Source: BOG-908 sp964247675 (GTDB taxonomy: Bacteria > Pseudomonadota > Alphaproteobacteria > Acetobacterales > Acetobacteraceae). Taken from it: a DNA stretch of 21,256 nucleotides. The notes under the pieces were generated by a model that was not told where the DNA came from, did no database searches, and saw only the letters and a program-made list of their open reading frames with translations. Position numbers and translations under genes: made by a program. This document shows positions 1-6,592 of the stretch, in pieces (within the stretch, counting starts at the first letter, position 1; every line of letters starts with the position of its first letter). The DNA lies in the NCBI GenBank assembly GCA_964247675.1, contig CAXTVW010000050.1:1-21256 (forward strand), in the 5' to 3' direction.

Positions 1-45
1 CTGCAGGAGGCGCTGACGCGGCATGCTGCTTATTTTGGGGAGTGA
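1..45 (+). CDS. C-terminal end of an unidentified upstream gene (partial)
   Basis: Frame 1 is open from the window edge and reads LQEALTRHAAYFGE followed by TGA at 43-45. The repeat element starts one or two bases later, which is how this element family sits against gene ends elsewhere in the window. DUF1656 and HlyD genes like those just downstream usually follow a FUSC-type (AaeB-like) inner-membrane efflux gene, so this could be its tail. Fourteen residues cannot identify a family. The reading frame could also be chance. Confidence 0.4.
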   Translation: MQEALTRHAAYFGE

Positions 46-200
46 AGGAGGAAGGCCTTCTTTTTTGAAAAAAAGAAGCAAAAAACTTTTGTTCCGTTCG
101 CTGTGTCCGCTGGCGTGATGTCTTTGGAAGCGCTGGTCTGTTGCAAATGCGGGGGGATAGAAGTTTTTTGCTTCTTTTTTTCAAAAAAGAAGGCCTTGCC
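46..200. repeat. AT-rich inverted-repeat element, copy A (complete)
   Basis: The left arm at about 49-91 begins GAAGGCCTTCTTTTTTG and ends GCAAAAAACTTTTG. The right arm at about 160-199 is its reverse complement. Each arm also contains its own palindrome, CTTCTTTTTT facing AAAAAAGAAG. The spacer is about 68 nt and carries a G-rich block, TGCAAATGCGGGG, just inside the right arm. The element abuts the stop at 43-45 and ends about 45 nt before the DUF1656 start. Confidence 0.9.
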
Positions 201-244
201 TACTTCATGTGACCCCAAACCCCGGTTGTTATAGGACAGAAACC

Positions 245-454
245 ATGCGCTACGCTGAGGTGAACCTGTTCGGCGTGCTGGTGTCACCCATCGCGCCGAT
301 GCTGCTGGCGGCCTGGCTGTTGTTGCTGGCGATGCGGCAGGTGGCCGACCGCACCGGGTTGACGCGCCGGATATGGCATCCGGCGCTGGCGAACCTTTGC
401 GTGCTGGTCATCATCATGTCGGCTATCGTGATCGTGGTGGGGAGGTGGCCCTGA
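245..454 (+). CDS. DUF1656 family small inner-membrane protein (AaeX-like)
   Basis: This 69-residue protein has two hydrophobic segments, roughly residues 8-30 and 48-67, separated by a short basic loop (RQVADRTGLTRR). The N-terminal 'EVNLFGVLVSP' pattern is typical of DUF1656 proteins, which sit between FUSC-type efflux pumps and HlyD adaptors, as AaeX does in the aae operon. The ATG at 245 is chosen because AGGA lies about 9 nt upstream and the family starts here; an upstream in-frame ATG at 209 would add 12 unrelated residues. Its TGA overlaps the next gene's ATG by one base, so the two are translationally coupled. The function of DUF1656 proteins is poorly defined; a role in assembling or supporting the pump is inferred from context. 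Confidence 0.85.
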   Translation: MRYAEVNLFGVLVSPIAPMLLAAWLLLLAMRQVADRTGLTRRIWHPALANLCVLVIIMSAIVIVVGRWP

Positions 455-1374
455 TGCCGGACCAGAACGATGCGCTTGCCGGCGCGAAGCTGCGGCTGGT
501 GCCGGCGCGGCACGGGGCGGCCCCTCGCCTGGTGCCGGTGCTGATCACGCTGATGCTGGTGGCGGCCGCCGCGATCTGCGCGTGGGCCGCGTGGGACGCC
601 TACGTGGCGCCGCCCTGGACGCGGGACGGCACGGTGCGCGCGAACGTGGTGACGATGGCGCCGGAGATCTCCGGCCGCATCACGCGGTTGCCGATCGCCG
701 ACAACCAGTACGTCCGCAAAGGCGATCTGCTGGTGGAGATCGAGGCGACCGACTACGCGATCGCGGTGGACAACGCGCAGGCCAACCTGGACCAGGCACG
801 CGCCAACGAGACGAACAAGCAGGCCGAGGCGCGGCGGCGCCTGCAACTGACGGACCTCTCGACGTCCCAGGAGGAACGGCAGACGTATCTCAGCGAGGCG
901 CAGCAGGCCGCGGCCGCGGTGGCGCAGGCGCTGGCGGGGCTGGGGCAGGCCAAGGTGAATCTGGAGCGCACGCGGATCACCTCGCCGGTGGACGGGTTCG
1001 TGACCAATCTGGAAGCACGGGTCGGCGATTACGGCGTGACCGGGCAGCGGGTGCTTACGCTTGTGGATGCGGACACGTTCTGGATCGACGGGTATTTCGA
1101 GGAGACCGAGCTGCACGCGATCCATGACGGCGACCATGCGCGGGCGAAGCTGATCGGGTGGCACGATCCTATCGAGGGGCATGTGGCGGGCGTGGCGCGC
1201 GGGATCGTGGTGGCGAATGCTACGTCGGATGCGAGCGGGCTGGCTTCGGTGAATCCGATTTTCACGTGGGTGCGGCTGGCGCAACGCGTTCCGGTGCATA
1301 TTGCGATCGATCGTTTGCCGGCGGGGATGCGGTTGGTGGCGGGGCAGACGGCTAGTGTGGAGATTGTCAGGTAA
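454..1374 (+). CDS. HlyD-family periplasmic adaptor of an efflux pump (AaeA/EmrA-like)
   Basis: This 306-residue membrane fusion protein should link an inner-membrane pump to an outer-membrane channel. The N-terminus has one membrane anchor (about 26-46), followed by APPWTRDGTVRANVV, which is characteristic of the AaeA-like branch. The first lipoyl half-motif lies near 66-100 (APEISGRI, VRKGDLLVEIEATD). An alpha-helical hairpin follows at about 104-172, then the second lipoyl half (ERTRITSPVDGFV) and a beta-barrel region with VDADTFWIDGYFEET. The start at 454 has GGAGG at 441-445 and overlaps the DUF1656 stop. An aromatic-acid-type exporter is the likely system, but the substrate cannot be read from sequence, and no pump gene is complete in this window. 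Confidence 0.9.
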   Translation: MPDQNDALAGAKLRLVPARHGAAPRLVPVLITLMLVAAAAICAWAAWDAYVAPPWTRDGTVRANVVTMAPEISGRITRLPIADNQYVRKGDLLVEIEATDYAIAVDNAQANLDQARANETNKQAEARRRLQLTDLSTSQEERQTYLSEAQQAAAAVAQALAGLGQAKVNLERTRITSPVDGFVTNLEARVGDYGVTGQRVLTLVDADTFWIDGYFEETELHAIHDGDHARAKLIGWHDPIEGHVAGVARGIVVANATSDASGLASVNPIFTWVRLAQRVPVHIAIDRLPAGMRLVAGQTASVEIVR

Positions 1375-1435
1375 ACAAAGGCAGGTCTGCTTTTGCAGAA
1401 GCCATGAGAGAGACACGAAGACCTGGCCGGATGAA

Positions 1436-1642
1436 ATGGGCGTCGTCTTCGTGATTCTGGCCACCATGATGAACGGTCTTGTGGTGCTACCGATATGGCA
1501 TCGTGCACATTCCTGGTTGGAGTTTACCGGGTGGCTTTTCAAAGGGGAGCTATTCCTGCTCCTGGTAATTGCATTGCCAGTTTGGGCGCTGGCGCGGGTT
1601 GTCTATTGGATGACCGGCGGGCTAAGACGACAAGGTTCTTGA
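1436..1642 (+). CDS. Possible small two-helix membrane protein, unknown function
   Basis: This open frame encodes 68 residues with two strongly hydrophobic stretches (about residues 2-21 and 40-61) joined by a polar segment (HRAHSWLEFTGW), ending in a basic tail (GGLRRQGS). It starts 61 nt after the HlyD stop, on the same strand. No convincing Shine-Dalgarno sequence precedes the ATG; CCGGATGAA is the nearest. Base composition is less GC-biased at third positions than in the neighbours. I do not recognise a family. The two-helix pattern argues for a real gene, while the weak start and short length leave chance possible. Confidence 0.45.
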   Translation: MGVVFVILATMMNGLVVLPIWHRAHSWLEFTGWLFKGELFLLLVIALPVWALARVVYWMTGGLRRQGS

Positions 1643-1842
1643 CACTTGCCTGCTTCGTAGCCGAACGCGGCCAAGAGACGCATCCTTGACGGCGCGGGTT
1701 TCAGGAGACTGTAAGATCGCAGGTGTAATCTGGCCTTTGGTTTAACGCTTCCCGGAAACAGCAACATCCTGTAAAGCGCAGTTTACTTAGTCGGTAATGT
1801 TACCTTCAAGTTTTGCTCCCTGGCCTGCATTAAAACCGCACC

Positions 1843-1872
1843 GGTTCTGCCATAGCGCGTATTGGCAGAACC
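1843..1872 (-). terminator. Perfect 10-bp hairpin, candidate terminator
   Basis: GGTTCTGCCA (1843-1852) and TGGCAGAACC (1863-1872) form a perfect stem with a 10-nt loop. Read on the minus strand, the stem is followed by GGTGCGGTTTTAATG, a weak T tract that begins 7 nt after the stem. It lies about 80 nt past the stop of the thiamine diphosphate enzyme gene. An operator or other protein site is an alternative, because the T tract is short and displaced. Confidence 0.45.
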
Positions 1873-1903
1873 AGGCGCGAAACCGTGGTGCAGGCGGGGA
1901 GAT

Positions 1904-1950
1904 GAAAGTTTTTTGCTTCTTTTTTTCAAAAAAGAAGGCCTTGCTTTCTT
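1904..1950. repeat. AT-rich repeat, copy B (right arm only)
   Basis: This matches the right arm of the complete copies (AAGTTTTTTGCTTC ... AAGAAGGCCTTGC) and is preceded by the G-rich block GTGCAGGCGGGG. No left arm can be found within 150 nt upstream, so the copy is solo or truncated. Its outer end lies 4 nt from the stop codon of the minus-strand gene ending at 1955. Confidence 0.85.
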
Positions 1951-1954
1951 CGGC

Positions 1955-3733
1955 TTAACTGACGCCCGGCAACACTCCCGCAACCACCTGCTTCACACTG
2001 TTTTTCAGCACGCTCCCAAGCTCCGGCTCACTCAGCGTCATCGTCAGGAAGTTCTTCGCGTCCTTGAACGTGATGTGCGGCGGCAGCGGCGGCACGTTGG
2101 GATCGGCGTAGATGTTCATGATCACCGGGCGGTCGGCGCTGAAGGCCTCGTCCCAGGCGGCGCCGAGCTGTTCCGGGTCGCGCACCAGGATGCCTTTCAG
2201 GCCGAGCATTTCGGCATAGGTGTGATAGGCGAAATCCGGGATCGACTGGGTGGATTCCGTTTTGCCGTCACCGAGCTGGACGCGCTCTTCCCAGGTGACC
2301 TGGTTCAGGTCCTGGTTGTTGAGCACCATGATGATGAATTTCGGGCTCGACCAGGCTTTCCAGTATTTGGATACGGTGATCATGACGTTGAGGCCGTTCA
2401 TCTGCATCGCACCGTCGCCGATAAAGCCGAGCACCACGCGTTCCGGGAACGCCATCTTCGCCGCCACCGCATAGGGCGTGGCCGAGCCCAGCGACGAGAG
2501 GCTGCCGGACAGCGAGCCCATCATGCCGCGGCGCAGCTTGATGTCCCGGCCATACCAGTTGGCCACCGAGCCGCTGTCTCCGGTGATGATGACGTTCTCG
2601 GGCAGCCGCTTCGAGCATTCCCAGAAGATGCGCTGCGGGTTGATCGGGTTGGCCGCCACCATCGCGCGGTCCTCGAGCGTGCGCCACCATCTGGCCACGT
2701 CCTTTTCGATGCCCTGGCGCCAGCTTCCCGGCTCCTTCTGCTCCAGCAGCGGCAGCAGCGCGCGCAGGGCGACGGCGCTGTCACCCGCCATGTTGATTTC
2801 CATCGGGTAGCGCAGGCTGAGGCGGGTGGGGTCCAGGTCGATCTGCACGCCGCGGGCGGTGCCTGGCTTGGGCAGGAACTCGCTGTAGGGAAAGGAGGAG
2901 CCGATGACGAGCAGCGTGTCGCAGTCCTGCATCATGTTCCAGGACGGCGCGGTGCCGAGCAGGCCGATGCCGCCGGTCACCCAAGGTATGTCATCGGCCA
3001 GCACCGCTTTGCCGAGCAGCGCCTTGGCGACGCCGGCCTGCAGGCGGTCCGCGACCGCGATGACTTCGTCGGTGGCATTGAGCGCACCGGCGCCTACCAG
3101 CATCGCCACCTTGCGGCCGGCGTTCAGCACGGCGGCGGCCTGGCGCAACACGGCCTCGTTCGGCAGTTCCGCGGGGCCCGCATAGCCCACGCCGGTATGC
3201 GTGGTACCGTGCGCCAGAGGCGGGTCCTTGTAGGCGAGGAGCTGCAGGTCGTTGGGGATTATCACGCACGTCACGCTGCGCGTGGCGGCGGCGATGCGGA
3301 CGGCACGGTCTATCGCGTGGCGTATCTGCTCCGGCACCATCACCGTGACGACGTAGTCGCCGGCGACATCCTTGAAGAGCGATTGCAGGTCCACTTCCTG
3401 CTGGTAGTTGGATCCTATCGCGGTGCGCGCCTGCTGGCCGACGATGGCGACGACGGGCACGTGATCCATCTTCGCGTCATAGAGGCCGGTCAGCAGGTGG
3501 ATGGCACCCGGTCCGGACGTGGCGTAGCAGAGGCCGACCTCGCCGGTGAATTTCGCATGCGCCGAGGCCATGAAGGCCGCCATCTCCTCGTGGCGCACCT
3601 GCACGTATTGCATTTTGTCCTTGGCGTGTTCGAGCGCCACGTCCAGGCCGCCGACGCCGTCGCCTGGATAGCCGTAGACGCGCTTCAGTCCCCATTCATG
3701 CAGGCGGTTCCAGATGAAATCGCTGACGTTCAT
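1955..3733 (-). CDS. Thiamine diphosphate-dependent enzyme, pyruvate oxidase-like
   Basis: This 592-residue protein has the three-domain layout of the POX/acetolactate synthase family. The N-terminal pyrimidine-binding domain carries GYPGDGVGGL (21-30) and the cofactor-activating glutamate in RHEE (E49). The central Rossmann-like domain (about 190-330) contains LLVIGSSF. The C-terminal diphosphate-binding domain has the GDG motif at 439-441 and the paired NN at 472-473. The start resembles the pyruvate oxidase branch more than acetolactate synthase, so oxidative or non-oxidative decarboxylation of pyruvate or a related 2-oxo acid is expected; the exact substrate is not determined. The end (about 571-592) could form an amphipathic helix, as in membrane-associated PoxB. 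AGGAG precedes the ATG by about 7 nt. It is flanked by repeat copies B and C and appears monocistronic. Confidence 0.85.
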   Translation of the reverse strand: MNVSDFIWNRLHEWGLKRVYGYPGDGVGGLDVALEHAKDKMQYVQVRHEEMAAFMASAHAKFTGEVGLCYATSGPGAIHLLTGLYDAKMDHVPVVAIVGQQARTAIGSNYQQEVDLQSLFKDVAGDYVVTVMVPEQIRHAIDRAVRIAAATRSVTCVIIPNDLQLLAYKDPPLAHGTTHTGVGYAGPAELPNEAVLRQAAAVLNAGRKVAMLVGAGALNATDEVIAVADRLQAGVAKALLGKAVLADDIPWVTGGIGLLGTAPSWNMMQDCDTLLVIGSSFPYSEFLPKPGTARGVQIDLDPTRLSLRYPMEINMAGDSAVALRALLPLLEQKEPGSWRQGIEKDVARWWRTLEDRAMVAANPINPQRIFWECSKRLPENVIITGDSGSVANWYGRDIKLRRGMMGSLSGSLSSLGSATPYAVAAKMAFPERVVLGFIGDGAMQMNGLNVMITVSKYWKAWSSPKFIIMVLNNQDLNQVTWEERVQLGDGKTESTQSIPDFAYHTYAEMLGLKGILVRDPEQLGAAWDEAFSADRPVIMNIYADPNVPPLPPHITFKDAKNFLTMTLSEPELGSVLKNSVKQVVAGVLPGVS

Positions 3734-3780
3734 GGTTGGTCTCCTGCGGTTTGCTAAGGCAGTTGCGCCCGGAGGAAGAA

Positions 3781-3930
3781 AGCAAGGCCTTCTTTTTTGA
3801 AAAAAAGAAGCAAAAAACTTTTTCTTCCCCGACGCTCAGCGGCGTTGCGTTTCCTGGTGTGTCCGGCTGGTTCAAGTGCGGGGAGACAAAAGTTTTTTGC
3901 TTCTTTTTTTCAAAAAAGAAGGCCTTGCTT
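3781..3930. repeat. AT-rich inverted-repeat element, copy C (complete)
   Basis: The left arm at about 3783-3824 and the right arm at 3888-3930 are reverse complements of about 40 nt. The spacer is about 63 nt and has the G-rich block CAAGTGCGGGGAGA next to the right arm. It separates the start of the upstream enzyme gene from the esterase stop codon, which lies 7 nt beyond the right arm. On the minus strand it follows the esterase transcript and precedes nothing but the next gene's upstream side. Confidence 0.9.
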
Positions 3931-3937
3931 TGCTTCC

Positions 3938-5035
3938 TTAGAGGGCGGGCTTCAACTGGGCCACCGCGTAGCGGTTCGCGTCCATCGCACCCTGCACCAC
4001 CTTGCCCATGCCGAAGAACTCGTGCGTGACGCCGAGATACGTCTTCTGGGTGACCTTGTCGCCGGCCGCCCGCATCGCCGCCGCCAGAGTCTCGCCGTCC
4101 GACCGCAACGGATCGTTCTGCGCGTTTATGATGGTTGTCGGCGGCAGGCCGTGCAGGTCGGCGTGCACCAGGTCGATGCGCGGGTCAGCGACGTCGGCCG
4201 CGTCCTTCGCATAGTAGAACGTGAACCAGATCAGCATCGCGGTGTCCAACGGCTTGGTGTTGCCGTTCTCCGCCCGGGACGGCAGCGACGGGGACGAGTT
4301 GGCGATCGGGTATACCGACAGGATCGCCGCCGGCGCCGGCAGATGATGGTCGCGCGCGTAGATGGCGGTGGCCACGGCAAGGTTGCCGCCCGCGCTCTCG
4401 CCGGCGAGTGCGATGTGGCTGGTGTCGCCGCCGAAGCTTTTGGCGTTCTTCAGCACCCACTGGTAGGCCGTCGCGGCGTCTTCGTGCTGGGCCGGGAACT
4501 TGAATTCCGGCGCGAGACGGTACTCGACCGACACCACGATCGCGGGGAGCGCTGCCGCGAGATAGCGCGGGGTGGCGTCATAGGCCTTCACGTTGGCGAT
4601 CACCCAGCCGCCGCCGTGATAGTATACCACCACCGGCAACGGGCCGGAAGCAGCCTTGGGCCGATAGATGGTGACCTCTTCCTTGTCGGCCGGGCCGTAG
4701 CTCCTGACCGACGTGGTGACCGACGGGTCAGGCTCGGTGGGCATGCCTTTCTGCTTCAGGACGCGCTTCACCGCATCGGCCGGCGTCGGCTGCTCGCGCG
4801 CCGCGTCGGGCGTCAGTGTCTCGATGGGCTTGACGCCCAGCACCGTCAGGGAGTCCAGCACCGCCTGCATGTCCGCCGTGTTCGACGGCACCATGGAGTT
4901 CGACGTCACCATGGGCGGCGGCTTGGCGTCGGCTGAGTTGTTCGAGAACGCCTTGACCTGCGCCGTGGCGGGCAAGGCCGCCATGAGAATTGGCAAGCTG
5001 ACGACGGTGCTAAATGCGACGCGGGACCAAGGCAT
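3938..5035 (-). CDS. Secreted alpha/beta-hydrolase, HSL-type esterase/lipase
   Basis: This 365-residue protein has a Sec-type signal peptide (SRVAFSTVVSLPILMAALPATA), with likely cleavage after A25, so it should act in the periplasm or outside. The fold is the alpha/beta-hydrolase of the hormone-sensitive lipase group (family IV). It has the oxyanion motif HGGGW at 140-144 and the nucleophile elbow GESAGG with S214. The probable acid is D308 (NDPLRSDG) and the histidine H338 (THEFFGM). Such enzymes hydrolyse short-chain esters; the natural substrate is unknown. A proline-rich linker follows the signal peptide. Repeat copy C abuts its 3' end. The nearest upstream gene on this strand, the Rieske gene, is 476 nt away, so it is probably transcribed alone. 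Confidence 0.88.
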   Translation of the reverse strand: MPWSRVAFSTVVSLPILMAALPATAQVKAFSNNSADAKPPPMVTSNSMVPSNTADMQAVLDSLTVLGVKPIETLTPDAAREQPTPADAVKRVLKQKGMPTEPDPSVTTSVRSYGPADKEEVTIYRPKAASGPLPVVVYYHGGGWVIANVKAYDATPRYLAAALPAIVVSVEYRLAPEFKFPAQHEDAATAYQWVLKNAKSFGGDTSHIALAGESAGGNLAVATAIYARDHHLPAPAAILSVYPIANSSPSLPSRAENGNTKPLDTAMLIWFTFYYAKDAADVADPRIDLVHADLHGLPPTTIINAQNDPLRSDGETLAAAMRAAGDKVTQKTYLGVTHEFFGMGKVVQGAMDANRYAVAQLKPAL

Positions 5036-5116
5036 GGAAGCTCCAGTGCTGGTGGTATGGTATGTTTCGAGCCGGGATCACGCCAAACCAGATCGGGTGC
5101 TTTGGGGTTGCCTTCC

Positions 5117-5155
5117 GCCAGGCCTTTTTTGGAAAAGGGCGAAGGATTTTAGTTT
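5117..5155. repeat. Degenerate repeat arm, copy D
   Basis: AGGCCTTTTTTGGAAAAGG followed by GCGAAGGATTTTAG resembles the left arm of the AT-rich element with many changes. The matching outer end may be GGACTTTTTGCTTTCC at about 5496-5511, beside the Rieske stop codon. If so, the original element has been split by the transposase remnant between them. Similarity is partial, so the assignment is tentative. Confidence 0.4.
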
Positions 5156-5194
5156 CTGCATTGCTGTCCAACGAGCACCAGGACGCCGCAAAGG

Positions 5195-5345
5195 TGGAAA
5201 CCAGGCCAAAAGCACGCTCAGGCGCTACAAAGCATCCCACGTGCGCATTTCGCGCTGTTTCTGAAAGAGGCCGAGTTCCGCTTCAACTACGGCAGTATGT
5301 CCGCAGCTCCGCCAAATCAGGCGCTGGGTGCGGCGGCTGCGACGA
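5195..5345 (+). pseudogene. C-terminal remnant of an IS1595/ISXO2-type transposase
   Basis: Three pieces in changing frames line up with the end of ISXO2-like transposases. TGG (5195-5197), one extra A, then NQAKSTLRRYK (5199-5231) matches the conserved W-N-x-x-K region. After a one-base loss, IPRAHFALFLKEAEFRF continues through NYG (5234-5293), carrying the family's FLKE-E-RFN signature. After another shift, QLRQIRRWV (5304-5330) matches the usual terminal Q-L-x-x-x-x-x-W-V. At least three frame breaks and no upstream catalytic region make this a dead fragment. The family assignment rests on motif memory, not a search. Confidence 0.55.
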
Positions 5346-5420
5346 GGACGCCCGCGCCCACGCCAAGCCGCGTGCTCGCTGCTGCTAGGGCGCTGCGCGG
5401 TGGCCCGCAAAGCAGCGGGA

Positions 5421-5461
5421 CGAGCCTTTGCTCGCTGTCGGCGGTCGCTGAAACGGCCGCC
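5421..5461. terminator. Two tandem GC-rich hairpins downstream of the Rieske gene
   Basis: CGAGC-CTTT-GCTCG (5421-5434) is a 5-bp stem with a 4-nt loop. GGCGGTCG-CTGAAA-CGGCCGCC (5440-5461, slightly overlapping the stem ends) is an 8-bp stem with one G-U pair. Neither is followed by a T run on either strand, so they are not classical intrinsic terminators. A 3'-end or mRNA-stability role is a guess from position. Confidence 0.3.
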
Positions 5462-5511
5462 GCCGGAGACTAGGAGTTGTTGGCGCTTTCCAACACGGAC
5501 TTTTTGCTTTC

Positions 5512-6171
5512 CTAGATCTGCACCACGGAGTTCAGATCGAAAGTCTGCCCAGGCGGATTTTCGCCGATGCGCACCGATTTGGGCGACGCCATGTGATACG
5601 GCGGCACCGGCAGGTTGTAGGGCGCCGGGACGCCGGAATAGACGCGGCCCGCCAGGTCATACTTGGAGCCGTGGCAAGGGCAGAGATACCCGCCCGGCCA
5701 GTTGGGCGCCGGGTCCGTGGCGCTGATGTTCGGGTAGAAGGTGGGCACGCAGCCGAGATGGGTGCAGATGCCGACCATGACCGCGTAGGTGGGGTCGACC
5801 GAGCGGTGCCAGTTGTCAGCGTAAGGCGGCTGCTGCAGCACCTTGCTGTTCGGGTCGCTGAGCACGCGGATCGTCTTGGGGTCCTGCAGCGTGGCCAGAC
5901 CCTGTGGGGTGCGGTGCACGATGAAGATCGGCTTGCCGCGCCAGACCACCACGATCTGCTGGCCGGGGGCCAGCTTGCTCACGTCCACGTCGATCGGCTC
6001 GCCGGCGGCCAGGGTGTCGGCGGCCGGCTCCATGCTGTCGATGAACGGCCAGACAATGGCGCCGACGGCCACGCCGGCGCCGGCCAAAGCGAGCAGCGTC
6101 AGGAAGTCGCGTCGCCCCGGCTCCCCTGCAGTGCCGTGCGGGGCGGGTGCGGCGTGCGTGGTCGAAGACAT
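5512..6171 (-). CDS. petA: Rieske iron-sulfur subunit of ubiquinol-cytochrome c reductase
   Basis: This 219-residue protein is the [2Fe-2S] subunit of the cytochrome bc1 complex, which passes electrons from ubiquinol to cytochrome c1 on the periplasmic side. The twin-arginine motif RRDFLTLL (20-27) leads into a membrane anchor (about 25-44), as expected for Tat-dependent insertion. Cluster-binding boxes are CTHLGC (C136, H138, C141) and CPCHGS (C164, C166, H167). C136, H138, C164 and H167 ligate the cluster, and C141-C166 form the disulfide. The ATG has AAGGTG about 7 nt upstream. petA normally leads petA-petB-petC; here nothing like cytochrome b or c1 follows, only IS debris and an esterase. 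The partners must lie elsewhere. Confidence 0.95.
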   Translation of the reverse strand: MSSTTHAAPAPHGTAGEPGRRDFLTLLALAGAGVAVGAIVWPFIDSMEPAADTLAAGEPIDVDVSKLAPGQQIVVVWRGKPIFIVHRTPQGLATLQDPKTIRVLSDPNSKVLQQPPYADNWHRSVDPTYAVMVGICTHLGCVPTFYPNISATDPAPNWPGGYLCPCHGSKYDLAGRVYSGVPAPYNLPVPPYHMASPKSVRIGENPPGQTFDLNSVVQI

Positions 6172-6592
6172 CAGTCACCTTTCTTGTAAGCGCCGGTCCC
6201 GCTGTCGCGGTCGCGCTGCACCCGCTAATTGGCCCGAACGCGTCGTTTTGCCTAGTCCCCGCGGAGTGTCGCCGGAGACCTCAGCGCTGTTGGTAGTGAC
6301 GCGGGGCAGAAGGCAAGCAGGCCTTTTTGGAGGATGTGGACCAAAAACTATCGTCTCTCCCGCGACTGCCGCGTCCGGGTGCATCCTGATGAACACGCGT
6401 GCTGAAAGTGCGGGGAGATAAAAGTTTTTTGCTTCTTTTTTTCAAAAAAGAAGGCCTTGCTTGCTGTCAAGACAGCGCAAACCTGCGCCCAGCATCGAAA
6501 ACTCGACGTTCGTTGCAAAACCTGCCATTTTCGCGCAAGACGCGATACGAGAGTGAGCAGGTGCAACCTGGCGGCCTGAAAGGAATGCGGCG
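6172..6592. promoter_or_regulatory. Divergent intergenic region between petA and the Wzz-like gene
   Basis: These 421 nt separate two divergent starts and so must hold both upstream regions. I found no clear -35/-10 pair on either strand. Repeat copy E occupies 6313-6463. It is the one copy in the window that lies between two gene starts and not against a stop codon. Confidence 0.4.
6313..6463. repeat. AT-rich inverted-repeat element, copy E (left arm decayed)
   Basis: The right arm (6418-6462) is nearly identical to copies A, B and C and is preceded by GAAAGTGCGGGGAGAT. The left side is a degenerate arm, AAGCAGGCCTTTTTGG near 6315-6330 and ACCAAAAACT near 6340-6349. Overall length and arm spacing fit the complete copies. 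Confidence 0.8.

Larger units (their letters stand above)
1643..1954. other. Intergenic region with hairpin and a solo repeat arm
   Basis: No convincing gene lies in these 312 nt between the convergent gene ends. It holds a 12-nt palindrome GGTAATGTTACC (1793-1804), a perfect 10-bp hairpin (1843-1872) and a single right-type repeat arm (1904-1950). Both the hairpin and the arm lie downstream of the minus-strand enzyme gene and could end its transcript. Confidence 0.6.
5036..5511. other. 476-nt spacer with transposase debris and hairpins
   Basis: No intact gene is seen here. The spacer holds a decayed left repeat arm (5117-5155), a frame-broken transposase tail (5195-5345), two GC-rich hairpins (5421-5434 and 5440-5461), and a sequence at about 5496-5512 (GGACTTTTTGCTTTCC) that resembles the outer end of a repeat arm against the Rieske stop codon. 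The last two suggest 3' end structure for the Rieske transcript. Confidence 0.55.

Noticed and set aside
250..1542. 430-codon minus-strand frame opposite the efflux genes
   Set aside because: It is Arg/His-rich with no domain, while the plus strand encodes DUF1656 and HlyD proteins with good ribosome binding sites and coupled starts.
1862..3757. 631-codon open frame on the plus strand opposite the thiamine diphosphate enzyme gene
   Set aside because: It is rich in Arg, His and Ala with no recognisable domain, lies opposite a clearly recognised enzyme, and its start falls near the repeat arm. It is a shadow produced by GC-rich codon use.
4713..5264. 183-codon plus-strand frame spanning the esterase 5' end and the spacer
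   Set aside because: Most of it is antisense to the esterase signal peptide region. Only its last part (KSTLRRYK) is meaningful, as transposase debris.
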